A stretch of 61,084 nucleotides of DNA from Thiomicrospira microaerophila (GTDB lineage Bacteria > Pseudomonadota > Gammaproteobacteria > Thiomicrospirales > Thiomicrospiraceae): contig NZ_JYNN01000018.1 in assembly GCF_000934765.1 (NCBI RefSeq), positions 1 through 61,084 of the forward strand, written 5' to 3'. Below the pieces are notes generated by a model. It was not told the origin of the DNA, made no database searches, and saw nothing but the letters and a program-made list of their open reading frames with translations. How positions within the stretch are numbered: the stretch's first letter is position 1; the number at the start of each line of letters is the position of its first letter. A program made the position numbers and the translations under genes. This document shows positions 35,766 through 44,511 of the stretch, piece after piece.

Positions 35766-36856
35766 ACCGGATAGAAAGATATCTTGGGCGCGTGCTGATG
35801 CGTTATACCTTGCTGGTGTTGTTTGTGCTGCTCATTATTTTTGCGTTTACCGAGTTTATGAATCAGGTTGCGCGCGTTGATCAAAACTATACCTTAACCC
35901 TAGCGGGCTTGTACACCTTGTTAAAAATGCCGGTGTATTTTTATGAGATTTTACCGGTTGCGTTATTAATTGGTACACTGATTGGTTTAGGCGGTTTGGC
36001 AAACCAAGCCGAGCTGACTGTGCTTCGGGTGACAGGTTGGTCAGTAGGGCGAATCCTGTGGGCGGTGATGAAGACCGCATTCGTGTTGTGGTTGATCGGC
36101 GCCGCATTCGGTGAATGGCTTGCGCCTAAGGCGGAGGGTTATGCTAATCAAATACGCGCGGAGGCCTTGCAGCGTGATCTGTCGTTAGGCAGTCGAGATG
36201 GTTTTTGGATGAAAGCGCCTGCGCAATTAATTCATGTGGAGCGGGTGCTGTCCGCCGATACTATGCATGGTATCACGATTTATCATTTGGAAGCCGGGCA
36301 GGTAACCGGTGTTACGCAGGCGCTAGACGCGCAGTTTGTTAACCAGGCCTGGTTGCTAAAGGATGTGCGCGAACAGTCTATTCGCCTTGTTGCTTATGAT
36401 GAGGTGAGTGGCCAATGGCCGAGTATCCAGCGTGATCAGGTGGTTTATGAACACAAGACGGTTGCGTTTCCGTTGGATTCAGCCGGGCTTGCGCGCTTGC
36501 AATTGGATAGTAAGTATTTGCGGATAGATGAACTATATCATTATATTGGCTTTTTAAAAGCAAATGGATTGGAGTCCGCGCCCTTTGAGCTTGAGTTTTG
36601 GCGCAAACTGGCCTCGCCCTTAGTGGTGCTGGGTATGATTGCGTTGGTGTTTCCATTGATTTTTGGTTCGCAGCGACAGGTGAGTATGGGGCAGCGAATT
36701 TTTGTCGGTACGGTGATTGGGCTTGGGTTTTATTTATTAAATCAATTGGTGGGTAATTTAAGTGTGGTGTATCAGTTCCCCACGGTGATAGGGGCATTTT
36801 TGCCGTCGTTGATTTTGTTAACTGTGGCGGTGGTGCTGTTTAAACGGTTGCGGTGA
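35762..36856 (+). CDS. lptG: LptG: LPS export ABC transporter permease
   Basis: Partner permease of LptF in LPS transport. 364 residues, with opening RIERYLGRVLMRYTLLVL, three membrane helices, a periplasmic beta-jellyroll and three further helices ending in LILLTVAVVLFKRLR. The ATG overlaps the lptF stop. A palindrome copy (36341) encodes NQAWLLKD within the periplasmic domain. Followed by a shared terminator. Confidence 0.94.
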   Translation: MNRIERYLGRVLMRYTLLVLFVLLIIFAFTEFMNQVARVDQNYTLTLAGLYTLLKMPVYFYEILPVALLIGTLIGLGGLANQAELTVLRVTGWSVGRILWAVMKTAFVLWLIGAAFGEWLAPKAEGYANQIRAEALQRDLSLGSRDGFWMKAPAQLIHVERVLSADTMHGITIYHLEAGQVTGVTQALDAQFVNQAWLLKDVREQSIRLVAYDEVSGQWPSIQRDQVVYEHKTVAFPLDSAGLARLQLDSKYLRIDELYHYIGFLKANGLESAPFELEFWRKLASPLVVLGMIALVFPLIFGSQRQVSMGQRIFVGTVIGLGFYLLNQLVGNLSVVYQFPTVIGAFLPSLILLTVAVVLFKRLR

Positions 36857-36872
36857 GGGTTGCGTGTGGGTG

Positions 36873-36911
36873 AAAACCGCGCCCACCTTTATTCAGTGGG
36901 CGCGGTTTTTT
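36873..36911. terminator. Bidirectional terminator between lptG and the PiT gene
   Basis: AAAACCGCGCCCAC (36873-36886) pairs perfectly with GTGGGCGCGGTTTT (36896-36909); T-runs on both sides serve the convergent genes. Confidence 0.92.
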
Positions 36912-36930
36912 GCGTTTGGTGAACGTGTGG

Positions 36931-38505
36931 TTAAGGGATCATAAAGCCGCGAATCGCAAAGAAGATGCCGGCCGCTATTAAGCCTGTAGCGGGCACAGTG
37001 ATCACCCAAGCGGCTACGACTTTGAGCATGATTGAGCGTTTAACCAGTTCTTGGCGGTAGACTTTTTTGAGTCCTTTGCGTTCTTTTTTAGTTAAGTGCG
37101 GTTCATTTTCAAGGCTTTGGGCTTTGAGTTCTTGCAGTAAGCGGCCTTTTTCAGAGAGTGATGCCTTATCAAATTTGCGAATAAAGGCTTCTACTATTTG
37201 ACGGTCTTGCCCTTGGTGGTGTTCTTCGATTTGTGCAATCATTCGTTTGTAATTGGCCTTCAGGTATTCACGCAAAAAGCCAACACCAAAAATCGCGCCA
37301 ATGGTGACGTGTGTGGTACTCACCGGTAAACCCAGTTGCGAGGCTAAAATCACCGTTAAGGCCGCCGCCATCGCAATACTATAAGCACGCATTTGGTCAA
37401 TTTCAGTGATTTCAGTGCCTACGGTTTTAATCAGTTTTGGACCGTAAAGCGCCAAGCCTATTGCAATCCCTATAGCACCCACAACCAGAATCCACATTGG
37501 AATGGCCGCTTTAGTGCCTGTAGCGGCTTCATGGGTCGTTAGGGCTTCGTGAATCGCCGCTAAAGGCCCAACGGCGTTGGCTACGTCGTTAGATCCATGC
37601 GCAAAGCTCAATAACGCGGCGGCGAAAATTAACGGAATAATAAACATTTGATTGACGCCATCTTTGTTGTTGGCGTTTTTGCGTGATGCCCGATTAATCA
37701 GTGGGCGTGTGACAAAGTAAACAATCGCTGCAACCAAGGTACCAATTAAGATGGCGCTGGTGAAGTTTACTTTATAAATTTGGCTGACCCCTTTCATCAT
37801 GAGATAGGTACCAAACGCCCAACCCATCAACGCCAGCAGCCAAGGCACCATAATCCGTGATGCGTCCATCATGTCTGATTTATAGGTAATGGTGCGTTTG
37901 ATAAGGTAGAGTAAGCCGGCCGCAATCGCGCCACCGAGCAAGGGCGAGATGACCCAGCTGGCGGCGATTTGTCCAATCGTACCCCAGTTAACAATCGCCC
38001 AGCCAGCCGCCGCGATGCCGCCCCCCATGACACCACCGATAATTGAGTGGGTGGTAGAGACGGGTGCGCCAATCGCGGTAGCAATATTGAGCCACACAGC
38101 GGCGGCGAGTAGGGCGGCCATCATTAGCCAGACAAAGGTTTCAACATCATCAATGTCATTTGGGTCAATAATGCCACCTTTGATGGTGGTGACTACGCTG
38201 CCGCCGGCGATAATGGCGCCCGCCGCTTCAAATACCGCGGCGATAATAATCGCAGTGGTCATCGTCATTGCACGTGAGCCAACCGCAGGACCAACGTTGT
38301 TGGCGACATCGTTGGCGCCGATATTCATCGCCATATAGCCACCAATCATCGCGGCCACCACCAGGGTGAAGCTAATATGTCCATAATTAATAAAAGTGTA
38401 GAGGATGACCGCTACAATGAATAGCAGCGCAATCCCAAAGCGCATTAACTCGTGGCTGGTTTTTTTACCGGCATTTTCAAGCGATTGAATGTTTTTTAAT
38501 TCCAT
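36931..38505 (-). CDS. PiT-family inorganic phosphate (or sulfate-type) permease
   Basis: Integral membrane transporter, 524 residues, about ten to twelve helices. The two inverted PiT signatures are visible: GANDVANNVGPAVGSRAM in the first half and GSNDVANAVGPLAAI in the second, with the matching PVSTTH motifs. A hydrophilic loop (about 420-480, KANYKRMIAQIEEHHQGQDR) precedes the last helices. No DUF47/PhoU-like partner gene lies beside it. Some PiT members carry sulfate, so the ion is not certain. Confidence 0.88.
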   Translation of the reverse strand: MELKNIQSLENAGKKTSHELMRFGIALLFIVAVILYTFINYGHISFTLVVAAMIGGYMAMNIGANDVANNVGPAVGSRAMTMTTAIIIAAVFEAAGAIIAGGSVVTTIKGGIIDPNDIDDVETFVWLMMAALLAAAVWLNIATAIGAPVSTTHSIIGGVMGGGIAAAGWAIVNWGTIGQIAASWVISPLLGGAIAAGLLYLIKRTITYKSDMMDASRIMVPWLLALMGWAFGTYLMMKGVSQIYKVNFTSAILIGTLVAAIVYFVTRPLINRASRKNANNKDGVNQMFIIPLIFAAALLSFAHGSNDVANAVGPLAAIHEALTTHEAATGTKAAIPMWILVVGAIGIAIGLALYGPKLIKTVGTEITEIDQMRAYSIAMAAALTVILASQLGLPVSTTHVTIGAIFGVGFLREYLKANYKRMIAQIEEHHQGQDRQIVEAFIRKFDKASLSEKGRLLQELKAQSLENEPHLTKKERKGLKKVYRQELVKRSIMLKVVAAWVITVPATGLIAAGIFFAIRGFMIP

Positions 38506-38573
38506 GGCAATAATCTCGTTTGTGTTGAAATGAAAACTCAGACGATTCTAGCAGGAAAATTGACAGTTTTATT

Positions 38574-38875
38574 ACAGTTTTATGACAAAGCGGCCCATTT
38601 CATGGCAAACTTGATTTCGATTAAATTTTGTTGGTTAGCAGGGCAAACGCATCTAAATAATAAAAAATCATAGCGATAGGCATGATTAACCTCGTTCCCA
38701 CTGTCCTCAGTGGGAACGCATACTAACTGATCAGACTCCTACGGCATCAAGGCAAGCGGTAATCCGCGCTACTGGTCTGCATTCCCACGCACAGCGTGGG
38801 AACGAGAAAAAGTTTTGTGACAGTTTTATGACAAAGCGGCCCATTTCATGGCAAACTTGATTTCGATTAAATTTT
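38574..38875. repeat. 56-bp exact direct repeat flanking a palindromic insertion
   Basis: Bases 38574-38629 recur unchanged at 38820-38875 (from ACAGTTTTATGACAAAGC to TTTCGATTAAATTTT). Between them lies a palindromic unit (38691-38806). The whole fills the 446-bp gap between the divergent PiT and rlmJ genes. The duplication also doubles any promoter elements present in the repeated stretch. Confidence 0.9.
38691..38806. repeat. BIME-like palindromic element
   Basis: Opens with CTCGTTCCCAC and ends with GTGGGAACGAG, with a hairpin at each end: GTTCCCACTG/CAGTGGGAAC at 38694-38717 and TTCCCACGC/GCGTGGGAA at 38782-38802. This GTTCCCACG-type repeat is common in intergenic DNA of sulfur- and methane-oxidising gammaproteobacteria. 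Confidence 0.75.
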
Positions 38876-38951
38876 TGTTGATTGGGGTTAGCGGCTAGTT
38901 TGGTATGGAGTCGGGTTATAATGCTCTCTTTTTTTAAATATAGAGAAAGCT

Positions 38952-39809
38952 ATGCTCAGTTATCGCCATGCCTTCCATGCCGGCAATTTTGCCGATGTGC
39001 TTAAACATCTGGTGTTGTTGGAAACCTTGCAATATATGATGCAAAAAGATACACCGTTTTTATATCTTGATACGCATGCGGGTGGCGGTGGCTATGCGCT
39101 TAATTCCGCACAAGCACAAAAAAATGCTGAATATGCCAATGGTATCGGCATGTTATGGGGGAAAGCCGATTTACCTGAAGCGGTGGGGCGTTATAGGGAG
39201 CAGGTGGCGCTGTTTAATCAACAAAATCAAGCGAAAGGTTTGGATTTTTATCCTGGGTCGCCTTGGTTGGCGCAATCGGTGTTGCGTGAGCAGGATCGTT
39301 TGAGTGTGTTTGAGTTGCACCCGCAGGAAAATAAGTTACTGGATAAAACGATGAGTCAGGCGGGTCGAGATCGACGCGTCAAGGTGTTTAATCAAGATGG
39401 TTTTCAAGGGTTAATTGCGCAAATGCCGCCTAAAGAGCGACGTGGGGTGGTGTTGATGGATCCGTCTTATGAAGTCAAAGCCGATTATGATCGCGTGGTC
39501 GAGGTGTTGGTTCAAGCACATAAGCGTTTTGCGACAGGCAGTTATTTGTTGTGGTATCCGGTGGTCGAGCGCACACGGATTCAGCAATTAAAGAAGGCGA
39601 TTCAAGCTAGCGGTATTCGTCATGTTGAAGCCTATGAGCTAGGTTTAAGTGAAGATACCTCAGGGCGTGGCATGACCGCCAGCGGCATGATGTTGATTAA
39701 TCCGCCTTGGGTGTTGAAATCGACTATGCAGGCTGTCTTACCTTGGCTAGTGAAACAACTCGCACCCCAAAACGGTTTTTATCGAATAGAAACCTGGGTT
39801 GAAGAGTAG
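38952..39809 (+). CDS. rlmJ: RlmJ: 23S rRNA (adenine2030-N6)-methyltransferase
   Basis: 285 residues with the family opening MLSYRHAFHAGNFADVLKHL. The SAM-binding region contains FLYLDTHAGGGGY near residue 40, and the N6-adenine methyltransferase motif IV is VVLMDPSYEVKADYDRV (a DPPY variant). The C-terminal SGMMLINPPW is also characteristic. It modifies 23S rRNA before ribosome assembly. Standalone, with a TAGAGAAAG leader. Confidence 0.94.
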   Translation: MLSYRHAFHAGNFADVLKHLVLLETLQYMMQKDTPFLYLDTHAGGGGYALNSAQAQKNAEYANGIGMLWGKADLPEAVGRYREQVALFNQQNQAKGLDFYPGSPWLAQSVLREQDRLSVFELHPQENKLLDKTMSQAGRDRRVKVFNQDGFQGLIAQMPPKERRGVVLMDPSYEVKADYDRVVEVLVQAHKRFATGSYLLWYPVVERTRIQQLKKAIQASGIRHVEAYELGLSEDTSGRGMTASGMMLINPPWVLKSTMQAVLPWLVKQLAPQNGFYRIETWVEE

Positions 39810-39875
39810 AGGTAGGGCAATTGCTTCCAAATGCAAAATCTGAAACATTGGTTGCTTCGGATTTTGCCTTAACCA

Positions 39876-40199
39876 TTATAAAGCCTCTTTAATTTGGGTC
39901 TGCAACCATGCCGCGCTTAAATCCTCACCCACCGCCGCCCAATCAGAACTTATCGCACGCTGGTCATCTAGCTCTATACCTGTTAAATATCGGTTTGAAT
40001 TACCTTGCGGGTTTAGGTTAAACGTGGCAAAACCTTTAGCTATGCTCACCTTTTTAGCTAGCTTCGCTTCACGCTCAGACGAGGCGGCTTGCGCTTGATA
40101 AGTGGTGAACAAGGTTTTTAACTCGTCAAGATTTTTGTTAACTAAATAGGTGTTCAAAATATCCTGTACATTTGCTTGTGCTTTAAACGTTTTTTTCAT
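39876..40199 (-). CDS. Hypothetical 107-residue protein
   Basis: A small soluble protein with helical N-terminal half (VQDILNTYLVNKNLDELKTL) and a C-terminal half containing NPQGNSNRYLTGIELDD. No signal peptide or membrane segment; no family recognised. A GGGGGATGC run upstream of the ATG acts as ribosome site. Codon use looks like the neighbours. It is convergent with rlmJ; a GCAAAATC/GATTTTGC hairpin at 39833-39867 lies between. Confidence 0.6.
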   Translation of the reverse strand: MKKTFKAQANVQDILNTYLVNKNLDELKTLFTTYQAQAASSEREAKLAKKVSIAKGFATFNLNPQGNSNRYLTGIELDDQRAISSDWAAVGEDLSAAWLQTQIKEAL

Positions 40200-40388
40200 A
40201 GCATCCCCCTAACCGTATTAACCACGCAGCTGTTAATATCATGCATTTTAAATAGATTTTAGTATACCAACAACCACATCATTTTACGAGAATCAAGTTG
40301 CTTGGTGGTGCAATCTAAAGTGTCCTCTACCCTATCAAGGCTCACGTTCTCACGCTCCACGTCACTGCCTTCAGTTAGCATAAAAACA

Positions 40389-40476
40389 GTCATTGCGAGG
40401 AGCGAAGCGACGCGGCAATCTTTCAAGGGCGTGCCAGTCGGCAAAAGATTGCCACGGCATTCTGCCTCGCAATGAC
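40389..40476. repeat. REP-like palindrome (GTCATTGCGAGG type)
   Basis: GTCATTGCGAGGAGCGAAGC at 40389 pairs with GCCTCGCAATGAC ending at 40476, and GCAATCTTT pairs with AAAGATTGC inside, giving one long imperfect hairpin. Related copies lie at about 213-284 and 48198-48330. It occupies the gap between the 39876 gene and mnhE, together with one AACCAGGCCTGGTT at 40502. Nothing else is seen in 40200-40700. Confidence 0.8.
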
Positions 40477-40700
40477 TTGTGACTTTCTTGACTGTGAATA
40501 TAACCAGGCCTGGTTGATAATTCTTTTCACATTATTCTATCCGCACTATGTTTTAAAGCATTGTGAAACTTGGCTGATTGTGTGTGTTTTCGGCTAGGTT
40601 TAGCGATACAATGTTTAGCAATACAATGTTTGCATAATAGATGTGCAGAGACTCTTGGTTTGATGACAGAATTTTATTTTTTAATAGGGAGACGGTGATC

Positions 40701-41171
40701 GTGTCCAGCTTGGTTCGTTTTAGTGTGTTGTTTGGTTTAATGCTTGTGTGTTGGTGGGCGTTGACCGAAGGGGATAACCAGGCCTGGTGGTTTGGTGTGC
40801 CTTTGGCCTTGATTGCGGCGGGTTTGATGTGGCGTGTCTGGCCTAAAAGTCGTTTTGGATTCACTAATGTCCTGACATTATTGCCAAAAATTATTGGGTT
40901 TTTTCTATGGCAGTCTTGGCGTGGCGGTTGGGATGTGGCGAAGCGTGCCTTGTCTAAAAATGCACGCGTGAATCCTGTGGTCATCGACTATGCGCTCAGT
41001 TTGCCGATAGGTTGGCGACGCGATATTTGGCTGGCGACTATTGGGCTCATGCCAGGCACCTTAGCGGTCGCAATAGAAGGTAATCTGGCCAAGGTGCATG
41101 TGTTAGATAAAGCGCTGGATGTCCAACCAGGCCTGGTTGCGTTTGAGCGTTTATTATTAGCTTGGCGTTAG
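40701..41171 (+). CDS. mnhE: MnhE/MrpE: Na+/H+ antiporter subunit E
   Basis: About 156 residues. The GTG at 40701 is favoured because AGGGAG lies 9 bp before it; a GTG at 40695 and an upstream start at 40641 are alternatives. Two hydrophobic helices at the N terminus and the C-terminal MrpE domain (WRDIWLATIGLMPGTLAVAI, with the conserved LTPGT-like motif) are present. First gene of the antiporter operon. Two palindrome copies lie within (40776 and 41125). Confidence 0.88.
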   Translation: MSSLVRFSVLFGLMLVCWWALTEGDNQAWWFGVPLALIAAGLMWRVWPKSRFGFTNVLTLLPKIIGFFLWQSWRGGWDVAKRALSKNARVNPVVIDYALSLPIGWRRDIWLATIGLMPGTLAVAIEGNLAKVHVLDKALDVQPGLVAFERLLLAWR

Positions 41172-41188
41172 AAGTGAAGGACGCATAA

Positions 41189-41455
41189 ATGAATAGCTTT
41201 TATATGATGATTGCGCTGATTCTACTAGTCACCATGCTGTTAGGTCTGGTTCGGGTGATGCGCGGGCCTAGCCGGGTGGATCGCATGTTAGCGGCACAGT
41301 TATTGGGCACCAGCAGCGTAGGGATTTTATTATTATTAGCCTTGGCGTTTGAGCAGTCGGCATTGCGTGATGTCGCTTTGGTATTCGCTTTATTGGCCGC
41401 GGTCAGTGGCTTGGCGTTTGTTAGAGTTTGGGCGGCAGGGGTGTTGGCAAAATGA
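41189..41455 (+). CDS. mnhF: MnhF/MrpF: Na+/H+ antiporter subunit F
   Basis: 88 residues, three membrane helices, with the conserved VRVMRGPSRVDRMLAAQLLG between helix one and two, typical of MrpF. GAAGGACG precedes the ATG. Its stop overlaps the start of mnhG (ATGA), showing coupling. Part of the E-F-G-B-C-D-D-D operon. Confidence 0.92.
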   Translation: MNSFYMMIALILLVTMLLGLVRVMRGPSRVDRMLAAQLLGTSSVGILLLLALAFEQSALRDVALVFALLAAVSGLAFVRVWAAGVLAK

Positions 41456-41871
41456 CGATGCTGTTTCATGCGCTTATAGATGCGCTGAATTGGGTTTGGA
41501 TTTCTCAGTTTTTGAGTGTGCTGTTTATTTCGGTAGGAGCGGTGTTTTTTGTCGCAGGCACGGTCGGGGTGTTGCGCTTTGATTCGGCATTAAATCGGTT
41601 ACACGCCCTGACAAAAGCGGATAACTTGGGATTAGGTTTTGTTATTTTAGGCGTCATGCTGCAGGCAGATAGTTGGGCGCTGGTGTTGAAGTACGTGATG
41701 ATTTGGGGGTTGGTGTTGGTGAGTGCGGCGGTGGTGAGTCATTTAATGGGACAACGTGCTTATCAGCTTGAGCAGCAAGATGCTGACGAACAAGACGCTC
41801 GAAAACAAGACGCACCAACGTCAAGCGCTGACTCGATAGCGTCGACTGAGCAAGGGGATAAGGCATGTTGA
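41452..41871 (+). CDS. mnhG: MnhG/MrpG: Na+/H+ antiporter subunit G
   Basis: About 139 residues from ATG 41452, overlapping the mnhF stop. Three hydrophobic helices and the family signature FDSALNRLHALTKADNLGLG are present. The hydrophilic C-terminal tail of about 40 residues (QQDADEQDARKQDAPTSSAD) is longer than usual for MrpG. It overlaps the next gene by 7 bp. Confidence 0.9.
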   Translation: MTMLFHALIDALNWVWISQFLSVLFISVGAVFFVAGTVGVLRFDSALNRLHALTKADNLGLGFVILGVMLQADSWALVLKYVMIWGLVLVSAAVVSHLMGQRAYQLEQQDADEQDARKQDAPTSSADSIASTEQGDKAC

Positions 41872-42776
41872 TATTTGATGTGTTGCTGGCTTTGTTGATT
41901 TTAGGTTTGGCTTGGATGAGTGTGTCTAGCCGCGATTTATTTGAAGCCGTGGTGTTATTTATTGCGCTGGGTTTGATGATTGCTTTGGCTTGGATGCGGC
42001 TGCAAGCGCCCGACGCCGCCTTGGCAGAAGCCGCGATTGGCGCGGGTTTGGCGGGTGCTTTGTTATTGGCGACCTTATCACGATTAGATAGACAAACGGA
42101 TGTGTCGCCGCGCCGTGTGTCGGTGGCTTGGAGCTTGATTTGGCTTGGATTGGCGGTTGGCTTGGTATTGGCCTTCGCTCAGTTGCCGCGCACTGGCGAG
42201 GGTTTAATGCCGGATGTGATGGCGAATATGGAGCAGTCGGGTGTCGGCCACCCTGTCACCGCGGTGTTGCTGAACTTTAGAGCCTGGGATACCGCGCTGG
42301 AGTTGGCGGTGTTGGCTTGGGCTTGGTTTGCACAGCAGGCATTAAACCGTGAACAGCACCCCGGGTTTTTAGCTTTGCAAGGCCATGTATTAACCAGCAG
42401 CGCTAAAATACTCGCGCCCCTGTTGGTGTTAGTGGGGGGCTATTTATTATGGCGCGGGGCCGATGCGACCGGTGGGGCGTTTCAGGCAGGCGCGGTATTG
42501 GCGGCAGGCCTGGTGCTTTATAGTTTAAGTTTTAAGGCGGATTTGCCTTATGACGGCTGGCAAGGCTTGGGTTTACGTTTTTTGTGGTTAGCTGGGTTTT
42601 GGTTGTTTGCGCTGGTCGGTTTGGTTGGCTTTGCGCTGGGGTTAGGTTTTATGGGGTATCCGCCCGCACAAGCTGGCGCGCTGATTTTATTGATTGAGTT
42701 GTTTGCCACCCTGTCGATTGCCCTGCTGTTAGCCGCGATGTTTAGCGGTGTATCCGAACGTAGGAGCGCGGCATGA
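41865..42776 (+). CDS. mnhB: MnhB-type subunit fused to an N-terminal DUF4040/MbhD domain
   Basis: 303 residues, about nine to ten membrane helices. Residues 1-75 match DUF4040/MbhD, which in canonical Mrp forms the C-terminal part of MrpA (SRDLFEAVVLFIALGLMIAL; LAEAAIGAGLAGALLLATL). Residues about 155-300 are the MnhB domain (HVLTSSAKILAPLLVLVGGY, ATGGAFQAGAVLAAGLV). So the MrpA tail is here joined to MrpB rather than to the NuoL-like part. Overlaps both neighbours by 4-7 bp. Confidence 0.88.
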   Translation: MLIFDVLLALLILGLAWMSVSSRDLFEAVVLFIALGLMIALAWMRLQAPDAALAEAAIGAGLAGALLLATLSRLDRQTDVSPRRVSVAWSLIWLGLAVGLVLAFAQLPRTGEGLMPDVMANMEQSGVGHPVTAVLLNFRAWDTALELAVLAWAWFAQQALNREQHPGFLALQGHVLTSSAKILAPLLVLVGGYLLWRGADATGGAFQAGAVLAAGLVLYSLSFKADLPYDGWQGLGLRFLWLAGFWLFALVGLVGFALGLGFMGYPPAQAGALILLIELFATLSIALLLAAMFSGVSERRSAA

Positions 42777-43090
42777 ATCTAATGATCACTAGTTATGAGG
42801 TTTATTTGTTTAGTGCCGCAGGCCTGATATTGATTGGGTTGTTTGGTTTGGCGCGGCGGGTGCATTTGCTGCATAAAATCTTGTCGTTGAATGTGATGGG
42901 CGCGGGGGTGTTTATGTTGCTCTTGACCTTGGCGAGCCGAGGTGAAACACCCGATGCGGTGCCTCAAGCCCTGGTGTTGACGGGTATTGTCGTGGCGATC
43001 AGTGCCACCGCCTTGGGCTTGGCGCTGATGCAGCGCTTGGCCAGCTTGTCTGAATCCAAGCAGGCGCAACTGGATGAGGATGTGTTATGA
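42773..43090 (+). CDS. mnhC: MnhC/MrpC: Na+/H+ antiporter subunit C (NuoK-like)
   Basis: 105 residues, three membrane helices, homologous to NuoK. The motif LHKILSLNVMGAGVFMLLL and the third-helix DAVPQALVLTGIVVAISATA fit MrpC, including the conserved PQALVLT stretch. It overlaps mnhB and the first D gene by 4 bp each. Confidence 0.92.
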   Translation: MNLMITSYEVYLFSAAGLILIGLFGLARRVHLLHKILSLNVMGAGVFMLLLTLASRGETPDAVPQALVLTGIVVAISATALGLALMQRLASLSESKQAQLDEDVL

Positions 43091-44511
43091 GCGGCTGGCT
43101 AGCTATTTTGGTGCTCTGGCCTTTGGCGATGGCGAGCCTAATCGCGATTTGGCCAAAACTAACTAAGCCGGTGGCGCTGTTGGCGCTGTTAGGTACTGGG
43201 TTGTTGTCGATGGTGGTTTTTAATTTGCCCAATGGAGTGTGGGCGCTCGGTGGATGGGCGCGGCCGCTGGGCATTGGTTGGCGCTTGGATGAGATCAGCC
43301 GTTTGATGCTTTTGCTCACCGGCGTGGTGGGCATGTTGGTGAGCCTCTATGCGTGGTGGGATAGTGCTTTACCACGTAGTTTTTGGGTATTGTGGTTGGG
43401 TGCTTGGGGGGCGATGAATGCGCTTTATCTAGCGGCGGATGTGTTCAATATTTATGTCACCTTGGAATTGCTGGGGCTAAGTGCGGTGGCGCTGGTGGCG
43501 ATTTCACTCAAAGCGGGCGCATTGCAGGCCGCGATGCGTTATTTGTTGGTCAGCTTGCTGGGTTCGATGTTGTTTTTGTTGGGCGTGGCCCTGTTGTACG
43601 GTCAATATGGTCAATTAGATATATTGGCGCTGGCGACGCAGATGGAACCGAGTTTTCCCATGCTATTTGCATTGGTGGTGATGAGCGTTGGGTTGATGGC
43701 TAAAACGGCGGTATTTCCTTTACACAGTTGGTTGCCGCTAGCCCATGGTCGAGCGCCAGCGGCGGTCAGTGCGATTTTGTCGGCTTTGGTGATTAAGGCG
43801 TCGTTTTATTTGTTGATGCGCTTGTGGCTGGAGGTGTTTGCGCCTATTCCAACCTTGGCCTTGGTTTATGGGGTCTGGCTGATGGGCAGTGTGGCGTTGT
43901 TGTGGGGCGCGTGGCAGGCTTTGTCAAGCCAGCAGTTAAAGCCGATGGTGGCCTGGTCAACCGTGGCGCAGGTGGGTTATTTGGTGATTGGCTTGGGGTT
44001 GTTGGCGCACCCGAATACCCCAACGGGCATAAATACGCCGGAGGGCTGGCAGTGGGGTTTGCTGTGGTTAATGATGGCGCATGCGCTCGCGAAGTCGGCC
44101 ATGTTTTTGGCGGCGGGTAATTTGCAACAGGCGGCGGGTCATGACCGTATCTCGGACTTGGGCGAAGTGATGCGCGTACAGCGCAAAACGCTATTTGCGT
44201 TTGGGATAGCGGGGGTGAGTTTGGCAGGATTACCAGTGAGTGCTGGATTTTTGGCAAAATGGTGGTTGTTGGAACTGGGTATCTTCCACCAGGCCTGGTG
44301 GTTGGTGATGGTGATGGTGGTCGCGAGTTTATTGACCGCAGGTTATGTATTTCGGGTTTTGAATGTGGCGCTGAATAAAGAGTTAAAACCAGTGATTGAG
44401 CATGCACCCGTGATGATACCGATTCATGCGGGTCGCCAGTGGGTGGTGTTGATTTTAGCCTGCTTGGGCGTGTTGGCCGGTTTGCAAGCACAATGGTTAT
44501 GGGGAGGCTAG
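43087..44511 (+). CDS. mnhD: MnhD-type antiporter subunit (proton-conducting membrane transporter, copy 1)
   Basis: 474 residues, about fourteen helices, Proton_antipo_M family (NuoM/N-like). Key charged residues of the proton path are retained: Glu in YVTLELLGLSA (TM5), Lys in MAKTAVFPLHSWLP (TM7), Lys in ALVIKASFYLL (TM8) and Lys in SAGFLAKWWLLE (TM12). The sequence CACCAGGCCTGGTG, a palindrome variant, lies at 44287. The gene ends one base before the next ATG. Confidence 0.9.
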   Translation: MSGWLAILVLWPLAMASLIAIWPKLTKPVALLALLGTGLLSMVVFNLPNGVWALGGWARPLGIGWRLDEISRLMLLLTGVVGMLVSLYAWWDSALPRSFWVLWLGAWGAMNALYLAADVFNIYVTLELLGLSAVALVAISLKAGALQAAMRYLLVSLLGSMLFLLGVALLYGQYGQLDILALATQMEPSFPMLFALVVMSVGLMAKTAVFPLHSWLPLAHGRAPAAVSAILSALVIKASFYLLMRLWLEVFAPIPTLALVYGVWLMGSVALLWGAWQALSSQQLKPMVAWSTVAQVGYLVIGLGLLAHPNTPTGINTPEGWQWGLLWLMMAHALAKSAMFLAAGNLQQAAGHDRISDLGEVMRVQRKTLFAFGIAGVSLAGLPVSAGFLAKWWLLELGIFHQAWWLVMVMVVASLLTAGYVFRVLNVALNKELKPVIEHAPVMIPIHAGRQWVVLILACLGVLAGLQAQWLWGG

